Positions 1 through 21,335 are shown, numbered from the stretch's first letter. The stretch: DNA of 64,000 nt from Pterobdella sp. o SKG-2022 (GCA_964035795.1 OZ038321.1:27691387-27755386); one strand, 5' to 3'. Numbers and translations: made by a program. The notes: generated by a model from the sequence alone, not told the origin.

Positions 1-47
1 ATAATAATAATAATGTTGATGATGATAATAATAATAATAATAATAAA
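1..47. repeat. TAA/GAT trinucleotide repeat
   Basis: Imperfect TAA-type microsatellite at the left edge, directly before the readable LINE remnant. The LINE also ends in TAA repeats, so this may be the tail of another copy or part of the target site. Confidence 0.8.
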
Positions 48-48
48 T

Positions 49-2360
49 GGGAAAAAATTACTGCAGAAAACATAAAAGAAGCATTGAAAAACATGCCAAA
101 CTGGAAAACGCCAGGTCCAGACCAAATCCCAAACTTTTGGTTGAAGAAGCTCAACATAAGCCACTCTCCTAGCTAACGCTCTGAATGAAATAATGGAAGA
201 CCCCAACAAGAGCCCAAAGTGGTTAACAGAAGGGAACACATACTTAGTGGCAAAAGATCAAAACACGCAAGATCCAAAGAACTATCGCCCGATCACATGT
301 CTACCCACCATTTATAAAACATTGACGTCGATGTTAGCAAACAAAACTTACTCTTACTTGGAAAATTTTCAGCCGTTACCGGAAGAACAAAAAGGCTGCA
401 GAGTAGGTTCATTTGGAAGCAAGGACCAACTACTAATAAATCGGATGATCACTGGAATCACAAAAAATAAAAAAGGCGCTCTATCTCAAGCATGGATAGA
501 TTATAAAAAAGCTTTCGTCAGTGTACCACATTCATGGATCTTAGAAGTCGTGAAGATGTACGGAATTCACTCTCGGATTGTTGAATTCATCTTGCGTACC
601 ATGCCTCAATGGAGAATAAACCTAGGACTGAGACACATGAAGGGAAATTCCTGGGATCATATTAAAGACAGGGATTTTCCAAGAAGATTCATTGTCACCT
701 CTTATTTGTTGTCTATCACTTTGCCCTTTGAGTATTCTTTTGAATGAGAAAAACTCTCCAGCTATTAAAATAGGCAAAGTTGAAAAAGGAAAAAATCTCA
801 ACCATCTATTCTACATGGACGATCTAAAAATTTACAGCAAATCAGACTCTGATTTAAGATCACTCCTTAGAATAGTCAAAAAGTTCAGCGATGACATTAG
901 GATGGAATTAGGCTTAGAAAAATGTGCAAAGATATCCATAATTAAAGGTAAAATGGTGAGAAGCTCCAACATCAATCTGAATGAGCATGCGCACATAAAA
1001 GAATTATCTAATACCGAATTGTACAAATATCTAAGGGTCAAAGAGTCATCTGATACACACCAGAAAAACATAAGTGAGAAATTAAAAAAGAAATATTACA
1101 GAAGGTTAAGAATGATACTGAGCACAGAACTTAGCTCGCCAAACAAAATTATGGCAATAAACAGCTTGGCTATATCAGTCTTATCCTATAGCTTTGGCGT
1201 AGTGAACTGGTCGAAAACTGACGTACGAGGAATAGACAGAAAAACGAGAAAAATACTGACAATGTTCAAAATGCATCACCCTCAAGCCGACACAGAAAGA
1301 CTCTACGTTTCTAGATCAGAAAGAGGAAGAGGATTGATGCAGGTACAATCCCACTTTTACACAACTCTCGCTAGCCTGGAAATGTATTCAAAGAAACAAA
1401 CTACTCCTTTAATGTGTGCAGTAAAAGCACACGAAGAATCGAAAAAGTCTGCTTATAGTCTCTTTGAAGTCAATAAAAAAGTGAGCAGAGCGTTTAATCT
1501 GAACTTTGAGAATACAGTTTCTCAAGAAAATGTTCACGCAATTACGGCAGCGCGTAAAACAAAAGACATCGTAAAAAAACACTCATGAAGGAAATTCAAA
1601 ACAAATACACAAATGAGCCTATGCACAAGCCCTTGAAAGTGAACAAATAGACAAGAAAAAATCCATAGCATGGCTTCGCAGCGCTGGGTTGAAAGAAACA
1701 ACTGAGAGCCACATAATTGCCTCCCAAGATCAGACGCTTGCAACAAATTATTATAAAAATAAAATATTGAAAAAAAGCGTTGATCTAAATTGTAGGCTTT
1801 GCAGAACTCACCCTGAAACAATATCACACATTGTTTCAGGATGCCCAATGCTGGTAAAGCATGAGTACCTAGAGCGCCACAACAGAGTCGCTAAATTCAC
1901 CCACTAGACAATATGTAAGACACATGGATTTGAAGTCAAAAGTAAGTGGTACGAACACGAAATTCGACCAGTGATAAAAAAAGACGAACTAACAGTACTA
2001 TGGGACAGCCCAATACACACAGACAGAAACATACAGGCAAATAAACCAGACATAGTGGTTGAAGATGAAAAAAAAAGAGAGTGTACTCTGGTTGATATTT
2101 CAGTACCATCAGACACCAACATAGTGTCGAAAACATCTGAGAAAATTTGCAAATACCGCGATCTGCAAATAGAGATATCAAGAATATGAATACAAAAGTA
2201 GTTCCAATAGTTGTGGGCGCGCTGGGAACAGTCGGAAAAGATTTAAGTCTCAAACTCTCGACTCTTCCTGGATCACCTAAAATTAATGAAATACAGAAAA
2301 CAGCGCTTATGGGCATGGCGCACATTTCAAGAAGAGTTTTGGCCCGTAATGAATAAATAA
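49..2360 (+). pseudogene. Broken R2-like non-LTR retrotransposon (RT plus restriction-like endonuclease)
   Basis: Relic of a single-ORF LINE. Reverse-transcriptase pieces follow in order: WKTPGPDQIP near 100-140, the NYRPITCLPTIYK block near 280-320, motif A IDYKKAF near 500-520 and the catalytic YMDD at 812-823. The C-terminal part has a CRLC...H...C zinc knuckle near 1794-1845. It is followed by KPDIVVED (about 2045-2070) and DISVPSD (about 2093-2113), which match the PD...D core of the restriction-like endonuclease of R2/R4/NeSL/HERO-type elements. The reading frame changes near 155-190, 690-745 and 1588-1650, so no intact protein can be made. The 5' half before RT motif 0 is missing, as expected for 5' truncation during target-primed reverse transcription. 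The class assignment rests on the RT followed by zinc knuckle and endonuclease; the exact clade is not decided. Confidence 0.85.
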
Positions 2361-2439
2361 CATCGAACTCTACTACCCTAGGGTCTTGGTAAGACTCCGG
2401 TAGTAGTTTAAATCCCAGTATGTATACTGTGTTAAAAAA

Positions 2440-2478
2440 ATAAAAATAATAATAGTAATAATAATAATAATAATAAAG
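2440..2478 (+). repeat. TAA-repeat tail of the LINE
   Basis: AATAATAGTAATAATAATAA-type tract about 85 bp after the last LINE stop codon. It is probably the 3' tail of the element. Confidence 0.6.
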
Positions 2479-4017
<1,539 letters not shown>

Positions 4018-4401
4018 CTAGAAACAACATCATTTATCAAAGTATTTCTGAGTAAGTTTTAAAACAAGTATTGTTTTATTTGTTTTGCCTTGAGCCACTT
4101 CGACTACTGCAGTGGGCTTACATAACGGTAAAAAATGTTTTTTTTGGTTGAATACAATAGAGTTGAAAAATAAAACGCATTTTAGTGAATCTAAAAATGA
4201 TCAAAAATCTCAAAAGCAATGACACAAGTGACACAGACCAATAAAGTCAACCTCCTATTTGAAACACTGACATGTAAGCTGATAAGATCCAATCTGTCAA
4301 CACACACTCCCAATAACTACAAATCTATGTACACAACTTCACAAACAACATCCACACATCTAGTTAGTTAATTACACATACAAACAAATACAATACGTCT
4401 A

Positions 4402-5348
<947 letters not shown>

Positions 5349-5942
5349 TTTTTAGCATTTTAATGTATGAACTCCGCGCTTTATTATATCCATTATCTAT
5401 CCCATTATAAATACCCATTCTGCTCCATCATTACTCTTACTTCAATCTCCTTTACCACCACCATCAGTATTTTAATAAGCTTTTATCAGCTTCACCACCA
5501 TCATCATCACCATCACAATCTTTATCATCATCATCGTCATCATCAACATCATCATCACCATCACAATCTTTATCATCATCATCGCCATCATCACCATCAT
5601 CATCACCACCACCACAATCTTTATCATCATCATCGTCATCATCATCATCATCACCACCACCACAATCTTTATCATCATCATCGTCATCATCACCATCATC
5701 ATCATCCTCCTCATGACCCCCATTACCACCATCATCATCCTCATCCTCTCGGATCCAATTATATTGTTTTGCTGTGTCATGAACACTGCTTGGTGTCGTT
5801 AAGGATTTGTTTATTTATTTTCTGTTAATTTTTTTTCTTTTTTAAACGGTTTTTTAAATTTTATTCAAAACAATTTTTTTTTATCTATGATTTTTGTTAT
5901 TATTTTAAATATTAAGTATTAGTACTGCAGTATGTCTTGAAC

Positions 5943-6162
5943 AATATTTGACAATTTTGTGCGTCGATTTATGGAAGAATTTTGGTAAATTTTTTGAGCA
6001 AAATAAATACCTATAATTTTCGGTAAGTTTTGCCTTGCCATAAAACATTAGCGAAAAATATTTATGATAAGGCTAAACTTATCGAAAATTATAGGTATTT
6101 ATTTTGCTCAATAAATTTACCAAAATTCTTCCATAAATCGACGTACAAAATTGTCAAATATT
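5943..6162. repeat. Foldback (inverted repeat), arms about 93 bp, loop about 35 bp
   Basis: Left arm about 5943-6035 and right arm about 6070-6162 are near-perfect reverse complements (AATATTTGACAATTTT at one outer edge, AAAATTGTCAAATATT at the other). It contains no coding capacity. It looks like a foldback or MITE-type insertion upstream of the known Pax6 exons. I did not identify target-site duplications with confidence. Confidence 0.85.
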
Positions 6163-6420
6163 CTTTATAAGTAAATTTAAGATGTCTTTAAAAAGTCTTT
6201 ATGTGTTAGAGTTTCCATTTTTTATTGGAGTTCTTCATAATTTTCAGAACTTTCTTGTTTCATTCAAGCAAATAATGAATGTTCATTCAATTAGTGAAAA
6301 TCTCTAAATATTTTTGAATTCTTATCTAACTAAATTTCATTGAAATATTTTTTAAATACAAATTAATTAACCCAAAATCAATAATTCGAGTACAAACAGT
6401 TTTAACACCAAATTAATGAC

Positions 6421-6612
6421 GGAAAAAAAGAAAAAGATAAAGAGGAAGAGGAATATGATGAGAAAAAAGCCAAAAAAAAAAAGAAAAAAAGGAGGATGAG
6501 GAGGAGGAGGAGAAGGATGAAGAGAAGGAGAAGGAGGAGAAGGAGGAGGAAGAGGAGAAGGAGGAGGAGGAGAAGAAGGAGGAGGAGGAGAAGAAGGAGG
6601 AGAAAGAAGATG
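6421..6612. repeat. Purine-rich (GGA/GAA)n tract
   Basis: Long A/G strand asymmetry with GAGGAGGAG units, densest from about 6475. Ser- or Pro-rich minus-strand ORFs across it are artefacts. Confidence 0.85.
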
Positions 6613-10020
<3,408 letters not shown>

Positions 10021-10047
10021 AAAAGAGCAGGTGCACAAAAACTGGAA

Positions 10048-12745
10048 TCAATTGAACAGCCTGGAACACTTCTTGAGGTGGTTGGCTAGTCTCTGTTTTT
10101 CGAATTGTTTGTTGCAGTGTGGGCACGTCATGTGGATGGAAGCTTGGTGGGTTTGTCTGACATGATTTGCCAAACCACCTTTATTTTTCGCTAGGAAGAC
10201 ACAGCCAGGATGTTGACACTGAATAAGGAATGGTTCTGTATTTTTTTCTTTGGCTATTTTGAATATTTCATTGCGCCATTCATTCCGATTCAATGCTTTT
10301 TGTTTCCACGTTTGTAACCTGTTTAACTCTTCCAAGTCTATGCTGATCACATCATTCTACCTTAGCTTCTGTCCTCTTTGCATCCTTTTACCTCCTTGCA
10401 TTCAAGCTGACAGCAGTTTTTTCGGAATTCTGTTGTTCTCCATTCTTTGCAAATGTCCAAGCCATCGGAGTCTTCTAGGTTGCTACTTACCAAAACTATA
10501 TCATCGGCGCATGCCAGACTCTGTATCATTTTTTGGTTCAATTTATGGTGGTAATTGAATAGGATTGGGGCATCGTCGCAATACTCTAGTGAAACACCTT
10601 TATCAGGGTGCTTGTTCATTGCAACTCGTGTCACTGCGTTGAGAAAGAGATTGAAGAGGACTGGGGCAAAGACATCTCTTTGTTTTACACCTTCATTGAT
10701 TGGAAACTCTTCAGATGTTTGCTCTTCTGCTCGAACGATTCTTGTTGTGTTGTGGTGCAAGGCTTGTAGGATGCGAATGATCTTTTCTGTAATGCTGAAG
10801 GATCTTCTGAGAGATTGCTACAGTACTTCCCTGTTTATCGAATCATACGCTTTTGTAGGTCGATGAAGCAAAAATATAGTGGTCTATTGAATTCTCGGGC
10901 TTTCTGTATCAGCATTCTTGCCACATATATCTGATCACAGCATCCTTTTTTTGGACGGAAGCCACATTGGTTTTCTTCAAGTTTGGTATCCAAAACGTGT
11001 TTCAATCTGTTCAATATGGCCTTACCAACAACCTTGCTTGCCACCGACATTAGTGAAATTCCCCGGTAGTTTGTGCATTCCAGTTTGCTGCCTTTTTTGT
11101 AGATTGGGACAATGATCTGTTTTCTCCAATCAGCTGGCACTGTTTCTTTTAACCATACCTGATCTGAGATTATTTTCAGCCAGTTTACCGTAGCTTCAGC
11201 TCCCAGTTTGAGCATGTTTGAGTTCAGATCATCGATTCCTGCAGCTGTGTTAGATTTGCATTGTTTCAAAGCTGATTCTAGTTCTGGTTTTGTTGGGGGT
11301 AAAGCGAGAAGTTCCTTCAAGTCATCTTCAAGGCTCATCTTTGGAAGAGGAAAATCATCATATGCTGTGGGTAACACAGTTGAATTTGCGTTTCCATTCG
11401 TTTAAAAATAACTTTTCCATCTCTTTATTTTTGCCTAAGATTCAATTAATTTTGTCTTATTGTCTGCGTCTAAAATTCCATGGACATATTTTATTTTAGA
11501 TTGCTTAGTTATTTGAGAGATTTCAGAATTGACGCACCACGACCATTTTTAATGTTCTGTTCAGCTTGTGAATCTGCTTCTTTAGCTTTCTCTTCCCACC
11601 AATCATTGAGCGCTTTTCTGCATGCATTTTTGGCCTCTTTTTTAACCGAATTATAATTATTTTTGAGGCTCAGAGGGATTGACTCCCCACGTTGTTTGAG
11701 GTTGAGTATTTTGAGATATAGATTACTCTTTTTTTCTATTACTTCTTTAACCTCTTTTGTAATCCACTCTTTTTCTCTAATATTTTTCTTTTTTGGTAAA
11801 CAGCTATTGATGGCATTAATGAATGTATACTTGAACCGGCACCATATTTGTTCAACTGAACCTTCCTGGTTAGGTTCTAGTATATTATTGTTCAACTCAT
11901 GTTTGAAATTGTTTATTGTTTGTATGGATAGATCTTTAGGATTTTTAATGAAATTAAGACGTATATTATTGTTGATGTATTGTTTTTTATATGTTTTTTT
12001 CGATAATTGGATACAAGATATTATGTTATGATCTGAAAGTGCTTGGTTTTCTTGTATGCTCTTGTATCAGTAATTAGTGATTCTTGGTTGATTAGGACAT
12101 AGTCCAAAACATGCCCTCCTTCTTTTTGCCCCGGATGAGACCATGTCCATTGATGAAGCTTCTTGTGGGAGAATATCGTATTGGTAATAACAAGGCCATT
12201 TTGACTACACAGATCAACCAATCTTGTTCCGTTTTGATTCTTTTTATCTGGGTTGTGTGGGCCATGTAGTCTGGAAGGTGTTGTTGAAGGTCCTACCCTA
12301 GAGTTAAAGTCTTCAAGTGTGATTATGACATCCTTTTGGTTTGTTTCAGCAACTAAATCTTGAAGTTTCAATGGCTACGTCGACTTCAGTAGGGGCATAA
12401 ACTGCAATGATGCTCATGTATGTACTTTCTAACTGCAACCTCACTTTCAAAAGTCTTTCGGATAGAGGGCTGAAAGTCCCATTTTTTTTTTAACCCCATT
12501 CGCATTTTGTTTCTCAACACCACCGCTACTCCTCTTTGATTGCCACTCCTTTTTTCATCAAGCCCAGAAAAGATAATGGTAGATTCTTCTAGCTCTAGTA
12601 CACTGCTTCCTTGAACGTCCGAGAGTGCCAACAACGATAAATTTTTCAGTCTCATCGTTTCAATAACATTTAAAAGTTTTCCATTAAATTTTGTTGGTTT
12701 GCTCAAACTTTGAACGTTCCAACAGCCGATTTTCAATATGTCCAA
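10048..12745 (-). pseudogene. Broken LINE: AP endonuclease, reverse transcriptase, C-terminal zinc finger
   Basis: On the minus strand the order is a complete LINE ORF2. The endonuclease start IGCWNVQSLSKPTK is at about 12745-12690. Endonuclease pieces with EDFNSRVG (normally GDFN.R.G) and LDYVLINQESLITDTR follow at about 12300-12040. An RT block with YKKGSKLECTNYRGISLMS and CGFRPKKGC, then CFIDLQK (motif A), occupies 11377-10835. Next come VKQRDVFAPVLFNLFL (motif B) and CADDIVLVSS (motif C) at about 10700-10480. A C-terminal CPHCNKQFEKQRLANH zinc finger ends at 10048. At least four frame breaks separate these pieces, so it is inactive. The APE plus RT plus finger order excludes the R2-like group seen at the left edge; I do not assign a clade. 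Confidence 0.85.
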
Positions 12746-14877
<2,132 letters not shown>

Positions 14878-16187
14878 GTCAATTATTAATTTGAACATCT
14901 TCATCAACTTTAATAACCACTCTTCTGTCTTTTCCCCATTATGAGGCTGACAATACTTGTGATGGGAACAAGAGCAAAAAGAATAGGAATAAAAAAACAA
15001 TAAAAATAAAAAAAATAACCTAAGTAGTAACAATAAAAAACATAAAAAATAATTATTATTGATAGCAACAATGGTAAGAAGACTACTATAAATAGAACAA
15101 TACTAAAATAAGAGTAATAAAGACATTAATGAATAATCAATATGGGTGATAATAGCAGTTTTTGAATAATTTTTTACTCTATGGAGTGTTAATTAAGGTG
15201 AATTGTAAACATGATGCAGGTATATTCTCGCAATTCTTATGTTAATAGGGCGTTTAGTGATAATAAGGATATCAACAACGAAACTACACGTTTACTATCA
15301 CTGTAAAAATAACAAAAAAAAATATAAATAATAATAATAATAAAATATAATAAAAACGTAATAAAAAAAAACAAGCATAATAAAAAACTGAAACAAAAAC
15401 AATTAACAAAAAAAATAATAATTGAAAGAATAAAAACATAAAAATGGAAACATTCACAATAATACTAAAACAAAACAACACGACTCACTTGGCTTGCAGT
15501 CCTTGATTCGATCTTGTACGCTCCGATGCTCACTCCTTATTTTTTTTTATATTTAATTTTGTTTTGATTCGTTTTTTTTGTTTTTGTTTTTTTAATTTTT
15601 TTCGTTAGTTTTATTTTTTTTTTTTTTTTATATTTTTATATATTTTTCTTGTTATATTTTCATATGCAAAAAAAATTTAATTAATTTTCCAAATTATTTT
15701 TTAATAATATTAATTGACGTAACTTTCAAAATTATTTTTATGTTTTTTGTTTCTTTTTTCATCTTAAAAATTTTTTTCACTTTTATCATTGAAACTCTTT
15801 AACATTATAAAATTTAAAATACCTGAAGTTTTTCTCATAGTCAAAACTTAATTTAAGCCAACTGTATAAAACTTATCATAAAAGACAAAATATGGGATCT
15901 CTTATTATATTAGTGATATTAATTGACATTAAACCAAATCAGAAATGATAACTTGAGCTGAAGTATTGAAGTCTGAAAGGTAGTTTTCCAATGCACAAAC
16001 TGTCAGAGTGGCTCGTTCCAGGTGATATGGGGTCCATTTACTATGTTAATATTATAAAGTTTTCACATATAAAACTTCATAAATAAAATTTAATAAAAAT
16101 CAAGAAAAATTACATGGAAACTAGTGATTAGGTTGTGTGAATATGATCGATTAAATACAAGTGAGATCAAAAATAATAGTATCTTAC

Positions 16188-16262
16188 CAGACCGGGATTC
16201 GAAGCGAGTGACTAAGGCGCGAATACTCTCTAAACAAGGCTTCAACCAACACAGCCACAAGT
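16188..16262 (-). mobile_element. Possible tRNA-derived SINE relic
   Basis: Read on the minus strand, GTGGCTGTGTTGGTTGAAGC is followed by CTTCGAATCCCGG. These resemble an A-box region and a B box at tRNA spacing. It does not fold into a clear tRNA and no second copy was found, so it could be a decayed tRNA or SINE head. Confidence 0.35.
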
Positions 16263-17782
16263 GTTTTAAATTAGATATGAGAGATACAATATGTTTCAAA
16301 TTAGCTACTTTATTTTATCAATGTTAACTAGTGGTTGGAGTATTACTTGAACTTGAGAGCAAATTATTGGCCAACAACTCAACTGCGCAGTAGCTTAATA
16401 TATGTTTCTCTTAACTTTTTTTGAGTTATAACGAATCAAACAGAATTTTTGAGCATATTTAAGGAAATATTTTTTTGCGTTTTTAAAAATAAATGATGCC
16501 ATTACTGTTTCTTTATTTATAAATCTTTTTTATCCTCTTTTTCATATTCATAACTAGTGTTTCTAGTATTTACATCACCATCCTCATCATCATCATCATC
16601 ATCATCCTCATCATCTTCATCCTCATTCTCATCATCTTCATCCTCATTCTCATTATCCTCATCCTCATTCACATGACCATCATCATCTTGAAAAGTGAAA
16701 AAGGGACAGAAAAGACACCAAAGATCTTAATAAGGATTTAGAATAATTAATCGCCTGTTAGTTGCACCTCTAATCTTTTAATTGTTGTTTGATTCTGCAT
16801 GTTAAAGGTATGTGTGTGTATGTGCGTGTGTGTGTGTGTGTTTTTTTTTGTGGATGTGTGAGAACAAAGTTATGTATGTTAAATCTGAGATAATCTTTCC
16901 TATCTCCTGTCATTTCTTTCACTTCCTTTTGTTTCTTTGATTCGCCTTAAACATTTTTTCTTCTCTCCACCATACTTTATCCTTACGCATGTGTTGAAAC
17001 AATAATTTTATTTCTAACTAATAATAATAATAATAGTAATATTTAAGAGCACTAACAATTAATATTGAGATGAAAAGTCCTTTGTCAACTAAGTAACATT
17101 TTCAATTATGAGCTAATTTTTGAATTTATTTTCACATTTAATTAATTGTAATTGAACTTTTGCATCAATTTAGGTTACATTATTTCAACTTATGTCATTT
17201 ACTATAGATTAATATGACTGTTATTTTGCAGGATAATACCAGCAATTCTGTACAATGGTTATTTTTAAATCGGTCAAATCACATCTGAGTTGAAGTCTTC
17301 AAATGAAAAAATTCAAAAAAACCTGAAACAATTTTACTCGTGACTTTAAACGAAACACTCCTATACATGCACACACACGCACGCACACAAACAAACACAC
17401 ACACAAATAATTAAAGGATGTGGCATAATCACTTGATCATCACGTTAAGAAGCTTTGCATTGATAGCTGCCTTTCGCAATAACAACAACAATAATAAAAA
17501 CGAAAATAATAATAAAAACAAAAATAGTACTGAATATAATAACAGTAATAATAACAACAATAGGTAAAACAAAATAGTTGTAGTGAACAATTATGAAGAT
17601 ATCAATAGGAGACAAACAAATAATAAAAAGATTCAAAAATACATATTTAACAATAGTAATAAAATAAAATAAAAATATGAATATCTCCTCCACCAGCAGT
17701 CTTACATTGAAGAGTTGAACTGTCCTCAAAGACATTGTGAACTAGCCTCAAATTTGTGAAGTAGAAAACCTAATAACACTTG

Positions 17783-17850
17783 ATAATGTAAGATACTCTT
17801 ACGAAAAGCTTCGTCTATTAAGTTTCTCAATAAGCCCTAGTGTTTGTTTC
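17783..17850. repeat. Dispersed hairpin repeat, copy 1
   Basis: GATAATGTAAGATACTCTTA followed by CGAAAAGCTTCGT, then CCCTAGTGTTTGTTTCT. Same family and order as the copy at 18658. Confidence 0.55.
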
Positions 17851-18657
17851 TATTATATAAAACCTAATCAGTTTTATAACTATGTATCTTAGCTTTTCCA
17901 TATCTATTGTATATAACCTCCAGGTAATTAACACCTTGTTACAACCACTACCAAGTATAACTGATGTTAAAGATAGAAAAAGCGTTGTCTTAATAAAGAT
18001 GAAAAATGACTTTGGTTTTTTTAACACAAAACTTCTAAACATTTGTCTACAATATCGTTTGAAAGACTAGTTTTGATAGTTATCAGCTATGGTTTTTTGG
18101 TTTGTATCTCAAAGTTTTGGGTTTTTAGGTTTTAGATTTTCAATAGAAAACATCCTTTGAAAATATTACCTTGATTTCCTAGCCTCATCAAATTGAAATT
18201 ATTTATTTAGCCAAGCTACGTCATAATGGTATTTGTGAATTCAGAAAATAAGTTTAAATAATAATATACACAATGATAGATCTTTTGCCAAAAGCTTCGT
18301 ATTTTGAACAGAAAAACTTAATATTACTAATATTACACTAGTTTTTGCTAATCACAGTAGCTAAATGCTTATGAAGGCAATAACAGCTTTGAATAAATCA
18401 ATTTAAATTGCATTCAAAACTCGTCTGTATGTACATTCTTTAGTATGCAGTTGATTCAGATGTATGGTATTAAACTTATAGACACCCTATATTCAGAGTT
18501 TTTTGATTTTTAAACTTCAAACTTTCAAAAGTTTAAAACAACACATAATTTTACACTATTTAATAGATTTCAATAAGCTTTCATTATAGATACATATTTT
18601 AATTTTTCGAGCCAAATATAAATATTCAAATGAAACACTGTGCTTATTTATAACTCC

Positions 18658-18800
18658 ACTTGATAATGTAAGTTCATCTTACGAAAAGCTTCGTGGAATG
18701 AAATAAACTCCTAAAAGAGTTTTAATTTTACTGATACATTTAGAAATATAGTGTTTCAAAACATTTGGCGAAGCTTGGTGTTTATTATTAAATCGGATAA
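18658..18800. repeat. Dispersed hairpin repeat, copy 2
   Basis: Contains GATAATGTAAGTTCATCTTA followed by CGAAAAGCTTCGT and, about 100 bp on, CGAAGCTTGGTGTTTATTA. GTAAG/CTTAC can pair around a TTCAT loop, and ACGAAAAGCTTCGT is a near-palindrome. Related copies occur near 17783, 38150, 47862, 57770 and 60897. Confidence 0.6.
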
Positions 18801-18843
18801 ATTTGGAAAATAATAGAAAGGGAATTACATTTTTGTAAAAAAT

Positions 18844-18915
18844 CTACCCGTCGGGGAATTGAACCCCGGTCTCCCGCGTGACAGGCGGGGATACTTACCA
18901 CTATACTAACGAGGA
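18844..18915 (-). tRNA. tRNA-Asp (GTC)
   Basis: 72 nt on the minus strand beginning TCCTCGTTAGTATAGTGG. It has the anticodon loop CTGTCAC (GTC, aspartate), the T arm CCGGGGTTCAATTCCCCGA and discriminator G. A and B boxes are intact and a run of six T follows within two bases, a good Pol III terminator. The acceptor stem has one mismatch: position 71 is T opposite C2, where the usual 3' side reads ACGGGGA and here ACGGGTA. It may therefore be a slightly diverged functional gene or an early pseudogene. Confidence 0.9.
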
Positions 18916-21020
18916 AGTTGTATTTAAATAGATTATAGTAATACAAAAAACAATTAAAAATTGTTTTTTTTTTAAATTTAAAGAAAAAAGTTTAGAAAAG
19001 AAAAAAATCAGTTATTTTTAAAAACTTTTTTGAAAATAAGTTTTCAACAATTAAAAAATTCTGCAAATTTTGAAAACAAATTCAAAAACATCATCAGTGC
19101 ATTAAATTGGAGAAAACTGAAATGGAAAAAAACTAAAAAGACGAACAGACACAGCAACAGACAAAATAAAACAAAAAAGAGACAAATAATAAGAAAGGAA
19201 AAGGAAAAAGAGCGCCTAATCTTCTTGAAGTTATGACAAGTCATGATAATCATATATTCATATACAGTTTTAAAAGAAAATTCTAATTCATAGACAGTTT
19301 AAAAATGGATTTTTATAAAATTCTTATAAAGTTTTTAAAGAAGAGTTGAATTTATTTATAGTTTTAATAAGGATTATAATCTATATAGAATTCTGAAGAA
19401 AAACTTACTAGTAATTCATTTAAGTAAAATAATTGGTTACTTAAAATAATCAATAATTTATATGAATTTGGATCAAAATACAATGATTATATCTAAAAAA
19501 TATAGAATTAATAGGATTGAGAAAAAATGTTTTAAAATTAGTACGCATAATAGTTAAAATAACGAATATATCAACAACAAAAGAATAATAATAAAAGCAG
19601 AAATAAAAATAATCCAAAAGAAATTATAATAAAAACAAAAAAATTCAGATTACTAATTAAAAAATGAATAAACTGTTTAAAAATATATTAATTGAAAGAT
19701 ATATTATGAAAAACAATATAAATTATCAACTTCTTCATCTCATATTAATTAGTGCCATTGTCTTTTCAGACTGCCCATGCATGTTGAGTTATTCATAAAT
19801 ATAATAAGAAAAATAATAATAATAGTAACATTAAATAAAAATATCAAAAAAATATATAATTAAAAATCAATCATAATAAAAAACAAAAATAAAACTATCA
19901 ATATTGAAAAACCGAGTTAAAATTTGATTTTTTTGAAATTTCATTAAAAAACTTCAAAACTCGACTTATTTTTATAGAATATAGAAAGCTAGAAAATAAA
20001 TAAGAATAATAAAAATAAAAAGAAAAAATAACATATCAATTTTATTCTAGTGATGTTGAACCTAGGAAGTTTCAAGAAATCTTCTACTGCAACAGAAACA
20101 CAACTTTTTATACAAACTAACAACATTTATCAACAAATAACAGAGTATCCTCAACAATGTGGTTGTTGTGCAACAGTTGTGCAGCAGTGTGGAAATAGTG
20201 TTGATAATATTTTAATATTATTTATAATATACAAATATTCATCTTTATTATATAAGCAGGCTTTCATTATTCCAAGAGTTAGTCTTTAATTCCTTTTTTA
20301 TGAATTGTTCTTTCCACTCAAGTATTTTTGCACTGATATGTTGTCAACATTGCACAACAATAATGAAAAATGGCTTTATTCATGTTGAAGGTATACTCCA
20401 ACAGAGGTTAAAAACTGTGGCAGATTTTAATGACACTAACGAAAAACCCCATGTTCTTCATCAAAAACTCTTTGTGCATTAAAACTATAATGAAATCCTT
20501 CAACACAAAACAGACCAACCGAGGGTTGAAACCGCCTGGTTGGGATGACGTAGCACAAAATATGGGTACAAACACGAAGTATTTATTTAACTAAATTTAT
20601 TAATACATATTATTAGGGTAATGCCAACATGAGCAAACTGGTTGTGTTTCAGGCATGGTGGTATGACGATGTTCTAGCCCCTTGCATAGCAGGATTGAAG
20701 TCAAGAAAGTAATTTTGATTGCTAGGTTCCGAGTTTTCCATCTATGACCGTAAAATTAGGTTTTGTATATTTCAACATCATTTTTTAAAAATTTTTAGCG
20801 ATTTGAAAAAATTAAAAATAATTTTAAGTAACATGTAACGGGTTTTGTTAAAAAAAAGGTATCAATTAAAATTTAAATATGAATTGAGATAACAACTTGA
20901 CCTATATTACAGACATGACCCAGAAACCGATTGAGTCAAAGTTCAATCTACGTCATCCAATCTCCATCCTATTAAATTAGTGAAAAAGTTGAATAATAAA
21001 TTAATGAAATTGGAGTATAT
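18916..21020. other. Gene-free AT-rich region
   Basis: No exon, RNA or mobile-element protein could be supported. Short ORFs here lack splice context or recognisable motifs. Confidence 0.4.
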
Positions 21021-21040
21021 TTCAATTTTTATCCTTTTAT

Positions 21041-21335
21041 CCACCCATTCATTCATCCATCAATCAGTACATCCTTCTGTTCCTCCATCAACCCACCGAT
21101 CTATCTATCTATCTATTAACCAATAATCTATCTACCCATTCATTCATTCATCCATATTGTAATCACTCAATCCATTCACCCATCCATCTACCCATCCATC
21201 CATGCAGCCATTCATGCACCCACCCATCCGTCTATCTATCCAACCATTCATTCATCCATTCATAAATCAATCCATGCCTCAATCCATTCACCAATGCATC
21301 CACCCATCCATTTATCCACCCACCCTCATGCATAC
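21041..21335. repeat. Degenerate (CCAT)n/(CATT)n tetranucleotide repeat
   Basis: About 300 bp of CCATCCATTCATTCAT-type units with many substitutions. A similar tract occurs at about 24280-24530. Confidence 0.85.

Noticed and set aside
5367..5828. His-rich and Met-rich ORFs
   Set aside because: CAT/CAC low-complexity DNA; the flanking residues show no family match or splice logic.
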